From contig CAJXYE010000008.1 in NCBI GenBank assembly GCA_913063325.1, positions 1 to 64,000 of the forward strand: DNA of 64,000 bases, written 5' to 3'. Shown here piece by piece: positions 9,680-18,600 of this stretch. The first letter of the stretch is position 1. Each line of letters opens with the position of its first letter. The translations under genes and the position numbers were made by a program. The notes beneath the pieces were generated by a model, which was not told where the DNA came from, did no database searches, and was given only the letters and a program-made list of their open reading frames with translations. Source of the DNA: an uncultured Colwellia sp. (GTDB lineage: Bacteria; Pseudomonadota; Gammaproteobacteria; Enterobacterales; Alteromonadaceae).

Positions 9680-11698
9680 TTAATTTACAGGCAACTTTAT
9701 TACAATTTTTAGACCTCCTAAGCTTGAATGCTGGGCGTATATGCTACCACGATGTTCGGTAATCAAACTTTTGCAAATTGCCAAACCTAAGCCTGAGCCG
9801 CCAGTTGTTCGGCTCCTTGAGTTTTCAATGCGGTATAATCGTTCAAATATATTGCTTAAATCTTCATCGGAGACACTTGGTGAGCTATCTTCGATGGAAA
9901 TATTTATAATGTCCTCTTGAAGTGTAGCACTGAGTCTAATTTTTCCTGGTTTATCAGTATATTTTATACTGTTATTGAGTAAATTGGCGAAGATCTGTTT
10001 TATTCTGCCTCTATCCCAGTGCACTATTAGCTGCTTGGGTAACTCTTTATTAATTTCAAATGATAATTTATTTTGGATAACAAACTGTGTTAATTCGCTC
10101 TGCCACTTTTCAAGTGTCTCATTTAGCTCAAAAGAGTCAAAATTAAGCTGTAATGCGCCAACATCGGACTGTGCCAATTGATGAATATCATCAATGAGAT
10201 GTTGTATATCATCTAATTTACTATCTAATGCATCATAGCTAACTTGTACATCATCTTCTAAATCATCTTTTAGTGATTCAACTTGAAGCTTTAGCACAGT
10301 AAGTGGTGTACTAAGTTCATGTGAAACATCAGCTAAGAGCTGGTTTTTTCTACTGAGTAAGTCATCGGTTAATTGCTTTTCTTTGTTGGCGAGTTGTTTA
10401 CGTTGCTGCTGAAAGTACGCATAAGTGCCTAAACTGATGGCAATAAAAAACGCTATGAGCACGCTATATATAAAACGCTGTTTTAGTTGGAAGTTTTCTA
10501 GTTGCTCAAGCTTGTGATCATTTTCTTGGGCGATATAAGCGGTAGACGATTTAATAAAGTGACGCTTATTGTTTCTTTCCTTATCAAGTAAAGCAAAGGC
10601 TGAATTTAGGGCTTGTTGTTTCTTGTTATCTTCAAGTGTTGCTATAGCGATAATTTCTTTTTTTATCGCTGGATTACCTGGGAACTTCTCTTTAAGTTCG
10701 AGTAGTACGCGTTTACTTTCGGTAAACTTATTAGCTCTAAAATAAGCAATGGCGAGTAATTCATAGTTTGCTTGAATATAAGCCGGTCTATTCATATTCG
10801 CTTGCTCGGTAACAGCTAATTCAAAGAACTTAATACTTCTTAACCAATCACCTTGTATATAAGCCAATTTACCTGATTGGTAATGTGCGCTAAATAGCGC
10901 ATCTTTATAGTCAGTATGCTCTGTGGCAAACTGATACAAGCTATCTAAATGTTGTTGGGCTAGCTCGAACTCGCCCATATTACTCGCATTAACGACTACG
11001 CTAGATAGCATATACTGTATACCTAAGTGATTGCCTTCTTCTTGCCACTTATGAAGGGCTAATAAATTATACTTATAAGCTTTGTTGGCAATTGAAGCTT
11101 TAGAGTACAAAAGCGCCGCACGATTATAAATGGTTGCTTGTTGATCGAGTGTTAATAATGAATTTTGTGCAATAGTGGTTGCTTCTTCAAGTAAGGGGAT
11201 TGCCAATGCCAGTCCTTTATTTGAGCTATATAAGCATTGAGCATTTGAGGCGAGTACTTCGGCTAACCTTGCTTCATTATTGCTAAGTTGTCGCTCAACT
11301 GCCAGCGATCGTGCGGTATCTACACAATAGTCGTTATTGCCTGGATCATGGTTATATATACTTGAAGATCTTTCATTATATATCGCGGCGAGTAAGATTG
11401 AGGGGACTGTCGTGTGAGCTGTTAATAGTTCAAGTGCTTCGGTCTGAGAGTGAATAGACTTTTCCACTAAGCCTAAACTAAGCTGTACCTTACCAACAAG
11501 GTAAAAATAATGTGCTTTGTCAACGGCTGAAAAATGCTTAACTTGCGCTGAAGACTGTTCTAACAGTTGCAGTTTTTTAACCGAACTTTTAGTTATAGCA
11601 AGTCGCTGCTCTAAGGTTTCAAAAGTAGAAGCTTGTGCTACGTTAAGCAAGGTTAAACCTAGCAGTAGTGATAGTATTATGGGCAGTGATCTTGTCAT
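9680..11698 (-). CDS. TPR-type membrane sensor histidine kinase with BaeS-like core (paralogue 2)
   Basis: I choose the ATG at 11698 (672 residues). The stop of paralogue 3 ends one base before it, which suggests translational coupling, and a clean signal peptide (MTRSLPIILSLLLGL, ending VAQA) then begins at residue 1. A TTG at 11716 would add six residues and has no ribosome-binding site. The architecture matches its neighbours: exported helical TPR-like sensor (about 22-395), one membrane helix (near 405-425), phospho-acceptor H460 in ADVSHELSTPL, N box NLLNNSIKYTD, IEDSSP turn and GGSGLGLAI. The kinase core is almost identical to paralogues 1 and 3, while the sensor has diverged widely, so the three probably read different cues. 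Confidence 0.9.
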   Translation of the reverse strand: MTRSLPIILSLLLGLTLLNVAQASTFETLEQRLAITKSSVKKLQLLEQSSAQVKHFSAVDKAHYFYLVGKVQLSLGLVEKSIHSQTEALELLTAHTTVPSILLAAIYNERSSSIYNHDPGNNDYCVDTARSLAVERQLSNNEARLAEVLASNAQCLYSSNKGLALAIPLLEEATTIAQNSLLTLDQQATIYNRAALLYSKASIANKAYKYNLLALHKWQEEGNHLGIQYMLSSVVVNASNMGEFELAQQHLDSLYQFATEHTDYKDALFSAHYQSGKLAYIQGDWLRSIKFFELAVTEQANMNRPAYIQANYELLAIAYFRANKFTESKRVLLELKEKFPGNPAIKKEIIAIATLEDNKKQQALNSAFALLDKERNNKRHFIKSSTAYIAQENDHKLEQLENFQLKQRFIYSVLIAFFIAISLGTYAYFQQQRKQLANKEKQLTDDLLSRKNQLLADVSHELSTPLTVLKLQVESLKDDLEDDVQVSYDALDSKLDDIQHLIDDIHQLAQSDVGALQLNFDSFELNETLEKWQSELTQFVIQNKLSFEINKELPKQLIVHWDRGRIKQIFANLLNNSIKYTDKPGKIRLSATLQEDIINISIEDSSPSVSDEDLSNIFERLYRIENSRSRTTGGSGLGLAICKSLITEHRGSIYAQHSSLGGLKIVIKLPVN

Positions 11699-11699
11699 G

Positions 11700-13736
11700 C
11701 TAATGATTATGCTCAAAGTGAGGAGCGAGAAGGGGGATTTGTATAATAACTTTCAAGCCGCCTAAGTCTGAATGTTCAGCATAAATTTCACCACCATGAG
11801 CCTCAATTAAACTTTTACAAATAGCTAAACCTAACCCTGAGCCACCTTTGTCCCTGCTTCGTGAACCTTCAACACGGTATAAACGTTCAAATATGTTTGT
11901 TAAATCATCCTCAGATACACTCGGTGCACTATCTTCAATTGATAACAATAGTATGTTCTTTTTAGCTTTGGCTATTAATTTAACTTCTCCCGGTTTATCT
12001 GTATATTTGATACTATTAGTGAGTAAGTTAGTAAAAATTTGTTTGATCCGCTCTTTGTCCAAGTTTACGATTAAACTAGTCGGTAACTCTCTATTTATCT
12101 CAAATTCAAGTTTGTTTTTATTAACGAACTTAGTTAGTTCTTCTTGCCAACAATCGAGTGTTTCATTTAGCTCAAACGGCTCAATATTAAGCTGTAAAGC
12201 ACCCACGTCCGACTGGGCTAGCTGATGAATATCATCAATAAGATGTTGAATATCATCTAGTTTATTGTCTAAGGCATTGTAAGTAACATGTACATCTTCT
12301 TCTAAGTCATCCTTGAGTGACTCAACTTGAAGTTTTAATACCGTAAGTGGCGTGCTTAGTTCGTGAGATACATCGGCCAGTATTTGATTTTTTTTACTTA
12401 GTAATAAAGCTGCAGCCTCTTTTTCATGCTTTAATAATTTGCGTCGTTTGAATTGAATATACAAGAAAAGGAGCAAAAGGGTTATGATCAGAATGGCAAT
12501 AACAGCTAAGTAGTTAAATCTTTGTTTTAACAATAAGTTATCAAGTTGTTTTAAGTTATCATTATGAATTTGAGCTGCGGTTGCAGTTGATTTTTTTACA
12601 AAATCTTTCTTTTTTGATTCTGACTGTTCAAGCAACTTATAACTATGATTAAGTGCAGCTTGCACTTGGCCATTTTTTACCATTATTAAGGGAGTAACTT
12701 CTTTTTTAATGGGAGGTAAACCAGGAAATTCTTGTTCGAGTAATGACAATACTTGGAAACTTTTTGTTGGTTGATTATTTCGATAATGCATTAAACTGAG
12801 CTGTTCGTACGCTGCTCTTATATATCCAGTGTTGGATGTTAAATTTTTAAATTCGAGAGTTTTTTCAAATAATAATATTGCTTTCAACCACTTGTTTTGT
12901 GATCTTGCTAAGACAGCTGAATGGTAATTTATATAAAAAGGGGAGTCACTAAACTCTGAATGTTGCTGAGCAAATATTGATAATTCATCGATATGCTGTT
13001 GAGCTAGTTCGTATTTGGCCATATCAGTTGCAGCAACAATCAGGTTTCTTAACATAAAGTAAACACCTTGATAGTCTTTTGCTAGCAGCCATTTATCCTT
13101 TGCAATGAGGTTATATTGATAAGCTTTATCAAAAATAGCCAGTTTTCGGTATATCAGTGCTGTTTCATTATAAATTGTTGCCTGCTCTTGATCTTCTAGT
13201 TGATTCTTCTGAGCTAAAGATATCGCATGATCTAATACTGCTAAGGCCTTTGGAATGTTGTTAGTTTTTTCATATATACATGTACTTTGTTGACTTAGAG
13301 TAGTCGCAAGCCTTGCAGTTTCATTCTTTAGATTGCTAAGTAATTTGACGGCTTTTTCAATGTCGTCACAATACGTTAGTTGTGATGATTCAACTTTGTA
13401 AATACTGTTTGAACGTACAATGTAGCTTTGGGCCAAAAGACGAGGGAGTTTTGCACTATTATTTTCTATGATCGCTATTGCTTGGGTTGCAGAGTCGATA
13501 GACGCTTGAAATAAACTATTTTCTTGTTGGGTCAAAGATAATAAACGCCAGTATTTTGCTTGCTCAGCAATTGGGGCTGTGTCAAATGTTAGCTGCGCTT
13601 TTTCAAGTGTAGCTAGTTTTACTTTTACATCAGATTCATTCTGAATTAATTTTTCTAATGCTGTAAACGATTGAGCTATTGCAACATTTCCAAATAAAAT
13701 AAAAAAAACTAACAAACTGCAAAAAAAGTTAATCAT
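11700..13736 (-). CDS. TPR-type membrane sensor histidine kinase with BaeS-like core (paralogue 3)
   Basis: The start at 13736 gives 678 residues and puts the signal peptide (MINFFCSLLVFFILFG, ending VAIA) at the N-terminus, matching the two paralogues. A longer frame begins with TTG at 13784, about 11 bases after AGGAG, or ATG at 13775, and cannot be excluded. Order: signal peptide, helical TPR-like sensor (about 22-395), membrane helix (near 400-422), H458 in ADVSHELSTPL, N box NLLTNSIKYTD, IEDSAPSV, GGSGLGLAI. It is the first gene of the likely two-gene operon with paralogue 2. The 287-base gap to the divergent gene at 14024 should carry its promoter. Confidence 0.88.
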   Translation of the reverse strand: MINFFCSLLVFFILFGNVAIAQSFTALEKLIQNESDVKVKLATLEKAQLTFDTAPIAEQAKYWRLLSLTQQENSLFQASIDSATQAIAIIENNSAKLPRLLAQSYIVRSNSIYKVESSQLTYCDDIEKAVKLLSNLKNETARLATTLSQQSTCIYEKTNNIPKALAVLDHAISLAQKNQLEDQEQATIYNETALIYRKLAIFDKAYQYNLIAKDKWLLAKDYQGVYFMLRNLIVAATDMAKYELAQQHIDELSIFAQQHSEFSDSPFYINYHSAVLARSQNKWLKAILLFEKTLEFKNLTSNTGYIRAAYEQLSLMHYRNNQPTKSFQVLSLLEQEFPGLPPIKKEVTPLIMVKNGQVQAALNHSYKLLEQSESKKKDFVKKSTATAAQIHNDNLKQLDNLLLKQRFNYLAVIAILIITLLLLFLYIQFKRRKLLKHEKEAAALLLSKKNQILADVSHELSTPLTVLKLQVESLKDDLEEDVHVTYNALDNKLDDIQHLIDDIHQLAQSDVGALQLNIEPFELNETLDCWQEELTKFVNKNKLEFEINRELPTSLIVNLDKERIKQIFTNLLTNSIKYTDKPGEVKLIAKAKKNILLLSIEDSAPSVSEDDLTNIFERLYRVEGSRSRDKGGSGLGLAICKSLIEAHGGEIYAEHSDLGGLKVIIQIPLLAPHFEHNH

Positions 13737-14023
13737 CGGATTGCCTAATGGGGTGGAATAATTCGTTTTTAACATGACTGGCAATTTGATAATTACTCCT
13801 AATCATTGATTTTGGTTTGTTCGTGAACTGCATTAAAGACAAACACTCTATAAAAATGGCTACGCTAATAGGTAAAACTATAAACCAATTCTCTTCAATT
13901 AAATATTTTCATTTACATAAACTCCACAATTTCTCCTCAATGTTTTGTTAATTTTCACATTCGCTAAATGTTTATAAAATAAGCGTTTTAAATTTAATTA
14001 ATCAAATATGAGAGGTAATGCAT

Positions 14024-14536
14024 ATGTTAAAGTTTTTTATAATAATATTTTCTGTAGCGTTTAGTTCTGCTGCATTAGCGGATGCTATTGAGTGGCGTTA
14101 TGACAGTTCAAAACCTTCAAACTGTAGAATTTGGGCTGGGTATATTGATGGAGATAAGCTTCGTGAAACGTGTAAAGTACAAGACTATGGCACCTATAGA
14201 GCAGCTGGCACAACGGTGCGAATGAACTGTGAAAGCAGTGGTCAAGTAGGTCACCTGAGTGATGGTAGTTCTTCTATTACACTTCTTGCTAATTGTGACG
14301 GAATCAAAATAAAAGAAGCGAGAGCGTATAAAACACGCGGCAAAAACAAAAGTAAAGGCACCTCATTATTTGGTCGTAGAAAAAATAGTGACGCTATCAG
14401 TCATGAATTATCAGGCAATACCCAATGGGATGATTGCTTTAAAAGAGTGGATATCTCAGGAGACGAAATAAGAATTTTAGTAAATTCCAAGCATCAGAGC
14501 AACAGCAGTTGTAAACGAGTAGTCTATAACGATTAG
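14024..14536 (+). CDS. Exported six-cysteine protein of unknown function
   Basis: The start is set at the ATG at 14024 (170 residues) because AGAGG ends 8 bases before it; the ATG at 14018 is only 2 bases from that site. A signal peptide (MLKFFIIIFSVAFSSAALA) is followed by a mature part of about 150 residues. It has six cysteines (in NCRIW, ETCKV, MNCES, ANCDG, DDCFK and SCKRV), an even number that would suit three disulphides in the periplasm. A basic linker (KTRGKNKSKG) sits near residue 110. I do not recognise the family. It is divergent from the kinase array and shares its 287-base regulatory gap, so it may be a target or partner of that system; this is inference only. Confidence 0.7.
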   Translation: MLKFFIIIFSVAFSSAALADAIEWRYDSSKPSNCRIWAGYIDGDKLRETCKVQDYGTYRAAGTTVRMNCESSGQVGHLSDGSSSITLLANCDGIKIKEARAYKTRGKNKSKGTSLFGRRKNSDAISHELSGNTQWDDCFKRVDISGDEIRILVNSKHQSNSSCKRVVYND

Positions 14537-14554
14537 TCTGCTGACAATAAATAA

Positions 14555-14583
14555 TACAGTAGAGCGTAATACGCTCTACTGTA
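14555..14583 (+). terminator. Perfect inverted repeat after the six-cysteine gene
   Basis: TACAGTAGAGCGTA is followed after one base by its exact reverse complement. The hairpin starts 18 bases after the stop codon. No T-run follows, so it may be a weak terminator or an RNA-stabilising 3' hairpin. Confidence 0.55.
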
Positions 14584-14601
14584 ATTTGGTCTGTTATCAT
14601 T

Positions 14602-15354
14602 ATGAGAAATATTAAGTCATTATTCATTGCATTTATTCTGGGTAATATTTCCTGTTTTTTAGCTATAAAAGTTTTACTGTTAGATGAATCGAATAATGTT
14701 AATTCATCTCCTCAACAAACTAGGGTTATTGAATGCCGTGACACTATCATTCCTTCGAATACAGAAAACGCTCTTAAAAATAGAGTGAAAGTCGTCAATG
14801 AAATGGCAGCTGTTGAAGATAAATCTTCAATAAGCTTATTAGCAGACCAAGATGAAACTCCTGAAAATACTCATATGCTTAACTATTTAATTGAGCAGCA
14901 GGTGATAGATAAAAGTGACTCTATTGACCAAGTTCGACAACTTCTTTTAGATAACTATCAAGATATCACTTCTGAATTTAACGAGCGTTTAGATAGTATT
15001 TCAATGTATAGCCAACTTAATAACCTTCAAATTCCTGATGATACTGTTGAATTGTTGATTTCTGAATTAGAAAACCTTAACGAAGCTCATGACAGTGACC
15101 AAATAATTCAAGTCGTTAACTTGTTAAATAACAATATTTCTGACTATCAACTACCTAGCTTATCGGCATATTTAGACTCTGAAGACCCCTACATTCAAGC
15201 GAGTATTATACAAACCATTGGTCATACCGATACGCACCATGAATACCAAGACCAAATACTACAACTCTGGCGTAACAGTCCTTCTCAGCAAGTGCGAGAG
15301 CGTGCTTACTTTACCTTAAAAAATCGTTATGAATATAACTTCACTGTTGAGTGA
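14602..15354 (+). CDS. Membrane-anchored protein with a C-terminal HEAT-like region
   Basis: The protein is 250 residues. One N-terminal hydrophobic helix (about 5-27) is followed by a charged linker and a helical domain. The C-terminal part (about 170-240) carries helix pairs of the type LPSLSAYLDSEDPYIQASII and QQVRERAYFTLKNR, which resemble HEAT repeats (PBS-lyase-like helix pairs with a central D-P/R pattern). I do not recognise the family and give no function. The start has no obvious ribosome-binding site. It lies 18 bases beyond the hairpin that ends the upstream gene. Confidence 0.65.
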   Translation: MRNIKSLFIAFILGNISCFLAIKVLLLDESNNVNSSPQQTRVIECRDTIIPSNTENALKNRVKVVNEMAAVEDKSSISLLADQDETPENTHMLNYLIEQQVIDKSDSIDQVRQLLLDNYQDITSEFNERLDSISMYSQLNNLQIPDDTVELLISELENLNEAHDSDQIIQVVNLLNNNISDYQLPSLSAYLDSEDPYIQASIIQTIGHTDTHHEYQDQILQLWRNSPSQQVRERAYFTLKNRYEYNFTVE

Positions 15355-15687
15355 ATTGCTGAAAGTGAGGCTTTTCGTTTCAATATACCTATTTGTCATA
15401 CAAAGAGAGTTTGATATAAAATTTAACACCTCCTCGTTTAGAATGCTCAGTCCTGATATCACCTAGGATGCATTCAACAAGGCTAAAGAATAAATAACAA
15501 AAGTACTCCTCCTATTTCAGAGTTCCTGACATGAATTTATGGAGGGTACTTTTTCTTAAAGTCTTATTTCTCCACAAATCCTCCTAACTCTTTCGTTATC
15601 TTAATAGTAATAGCTGGTAATTGCCTCTGTGTTATGGATAACAGGGGCTTGTTGTACAAAAGGAATTGATATGTATGGTTGGTGTAT
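15355..15687. other. Intergenic region with a decayed kinase stub and a hairpin
   Basis: This gap of about 330 bases contains the kinase remnant 15389-15484. It also has an imperfect inverted repeat with arms AAAGTACTCCTCC and GGAGGGTACTTTTT at about 15499-15555 that could act as a terminator. The start region of the giant gene, with a six-codon leader frame, is at its right end. Confidence 0.5.
15389..15484 (-). pseudogene. Decayed C-terminal stub of a fourth BaeS-like kinase
   Basis: Read on the minus strand, 31 codons and a stop translate to SLVECILGDIRTEHS followed by KRGGVKFYIKL. This lines up without gaps with the end of the kinases at 7395-13736, for example SLIEAHGGEIYAEHSDLGG in paralogue 3, with about half the positions identical. 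Nothing upstream of the SLVE segment can be aligned with confidence, so the G2 loop and the rest of the protein are lost. It has the same strand as the three intact paralogues and lies just beyond two plus-strand genes. This suggests that the array once had four members. Confidence 0.6.
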
Positions 15688-15691
15688 ATGA
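15671..15691 (+). CDS. Possible six-codon leader peptide overlapping the giant gene start
   Basis: The frame ATG TAT GGT TGG TGT ATA TGA encodes MYGWCI. AAGGA lies 6 bases before it, the only good ribosome-binding site here. Its TGA overlaps the ATG at 15688 (ATGA), an arrangement typical of translational coupling. Chance is possible for so short a frame. Confidence 0.35.
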   Translation: MYGWCI

Positions 15692-18600
15692 AAAAGTTAA
15701 TGGCTAGACTAATTTTATCTTGTGGTGTTTTTATTCAAAAACTTATCAAAATCAGTTTGTTAAGTATCATCCCAATAGCTACAGCATCAGCCGCTCCTAC
15801 AGATAGCGGTTTAATTTACCACCAATTTAATATTTTATTTGCTTATGCACCTGGCTCTGGCTGTGTAGGTAACGCAAATAGGTTGAGTGATGTTAATTTA
15901 ACATCATTATCCGATATAAAATTTGACAGTATTTCTCCTGTTAAATCTCAATCTACTGATTTCTCTATTGGCAACCGTCCTAGTGAAAGTTGTGATACTT
16001 ATTTTGCTGATTATTTTGCTGGTGAAGTTTATATCCCCGCAGATGAAACCGTTACTTTTTATTTGAACTCGGGTGACGGTAGTAAATTATGGATTGATGA
16101 AAACGAGGTTGTTGATAATGACTTTGTCGGTGGCACCAAAGAAGTCAATGGCAGCATTTATTTAACTGAAGGTTGGCATTATATCGAGGTTAAGTACTTC
16201 AATCGTAATGGTAGCGAACAATTAACGGTTAGTTATGACTCAACTACACTTGGCGGAAAACAAGAAATCCCCAACTCAGCACTTCGTATAGGTGGTGCTT
16301 TAGACCCTGATGATGATGGTGTTGTAAATTATTATGATGTCGATAATGACGGCGATGGTTTAATTGAAATATCAACGTTGGCTGAATTGGATGAAGTTCG
16401 AAATAACTTAACGGGGACCGCGTTATTTGGCAATAGCACAGGTTGTGACTCAGGCTGTACAGGTTTTGAACTAACAAACAATTTAGATTTTGATACTTCT
16501 GGTGATGGCATTGTTGATGTTAATGATGCCAATGGTGCTTTCTGGAATGCCGGTGATGGCTGGTTACCTATTGGTCGTACAAGTAGTAATGCTTTTAAAA
16601 CGACTTTTGAAGGTAATAATTTTACTGTTAATAATTTAACCATTAACCGCAGTATAGAAGATGGCGTTGGTTTTTTTGGTTTTACTAGAGCTGGCTCTAT
16701 AATCAATAATTTTGGTTTAACTCATACACGAGTGGAAGGTAATAATGGTGTTGGTGCGTTAATTGGTAAGGCTGATAATTCGGTTGTTAATAATGTTTAT
16801 AGCACTGGTAAAGTTAGCGGTAACTATGAAATAGGTGGTCTAATCGGTTGGGCAAACACTGTGTCGATTACTACTGCTCGTCATATTGGCTATATTACAG
16901 GTGTTGATGAATTTGTTGGTGGCATTGTAGGCCGTGCGGGTATCAATAGCGCTATTGAAAATGCTTTTAATATAGGAAGTGTTGTCGGTGGTGGTCGTGT
17001 TGGTGGCATAGCTGGTACAAGTGATAGCGACATAAGTGATGTTTATGTTGCTGGTTATGTTAATGGCGATCAGCGCGTAGGTGGTATTACTTCGGGTATA
17101 AACTCGGCCCATTTAGAGCGGTCTTATGTGGTTGCGCAAGTAACAGGTAACTTTGATACGGGGGCTATTCTCGGTTCAATTTTTGCACCTGATGCGGGTA
17201 TTTCGAGTAGCTACTGGTTAACTGGCATTGCAGAAACAGCCGTTTATTATAACCGAAATGTCCCTACTGAAATTACAGAGGTAAACTTAGCTGATTTAAC
17301 CTGTCCAGTTAGTGCTGGAGATAATGCTTGTAATGAAATCTTTTATGCTGATTGGGATGACTCAACGCCAATTTGGCAATTTGGTACTAACAATCAACTT
17401 CCGGCATTAATGCAAAATGCCTCAGCTTACTTTCTAGCTGATTTTGATGGCGATGGCGTTAGTGACCAAGTAGATGCTTTTCCAAGCATAACTATTGGCG
17501 CTTTGTTAGATAATGATAATGATGGTATTCCTGATGACTGTGATGCCAATTGCTTATCTACTGGCTTAGAAACTGATACCGATGATGATAATGACGGTGT
17601 TGACGATGATAGTGATGCATTTCCATTTGACCCTACCGAATCTGCTGATAATGATTTAGATGGTACTGGTGATAACGCCGATTTAGATGATGACAATGAT
17701 GGCGTTAATGATGACCAAGATGAATTCCCCTTTGATGCTGCAGAGTCCTCGGATACTGACGGAGATGGAGTTGGTGATAACGCCGATGTAGATGATGATA
17801 ATGATGGCTATATCGACAGTCAAGATAGTGCCCCTTTAAATTCTCTGTTACCTGGTTTAACTCCGATTCGCCAGCAAAGTGGTGATAATGCGGATACTCG
17901 ATTTGGCCAAGCAATCGCAAATATTGGTGATGTTGATGGTGATGGCGTTAATGATTTAGCAATTAGTGCCCACGAAGACGACAGTAACGGTTTTGATAAT
18001 AGCGGCTCTGTTCATGTGATGTCAGTCAAAACAGGGCAAATACTTTATAAAATCTATGGTGATGGTGAAGACGATAAACTCGCGGAAGAGATGATATCGG
18101 CACCTGATATGGATGGCGACAATATTGCTGATTTTTTAGTACGTAGGCAAGGCACAAATGGCGATAATATTGAATATGTTGAACTTTTTTCAAGTAAGGC
18201 GGGCACTTCCTTATTTAGCATTGTTATACCGAACAATTTAAATGTAAATAAGCTGGCTTTTATAGATGATCTCAACAGTGATGGTATTGCTGATATCTTA
18301 GTGACCTTACCAAGCTTTGATAATGTGCAAGATAATATTGGTGCGGTATTTATTTACTCAGGTGCAGACGGTAGTGAATTAAGTCATATCGAAGGCGAAG
18401 GCGGTTCTTTTGGTGATGAAATTGCGATATTAGGCGATATTAATGGTGACCTAATTACTGACTTTATTGTAAGTGCGAGCAGCTTTGATGGTCAAAATAA
18501 TAGAGCAGGGCGAATTTACGCATACTCAGGTGCTGACAATAAGTTTTTGTTTCAAATAGATGGACAAGAAACTAACCAAGAAATTGGTGACGAGATGGTT

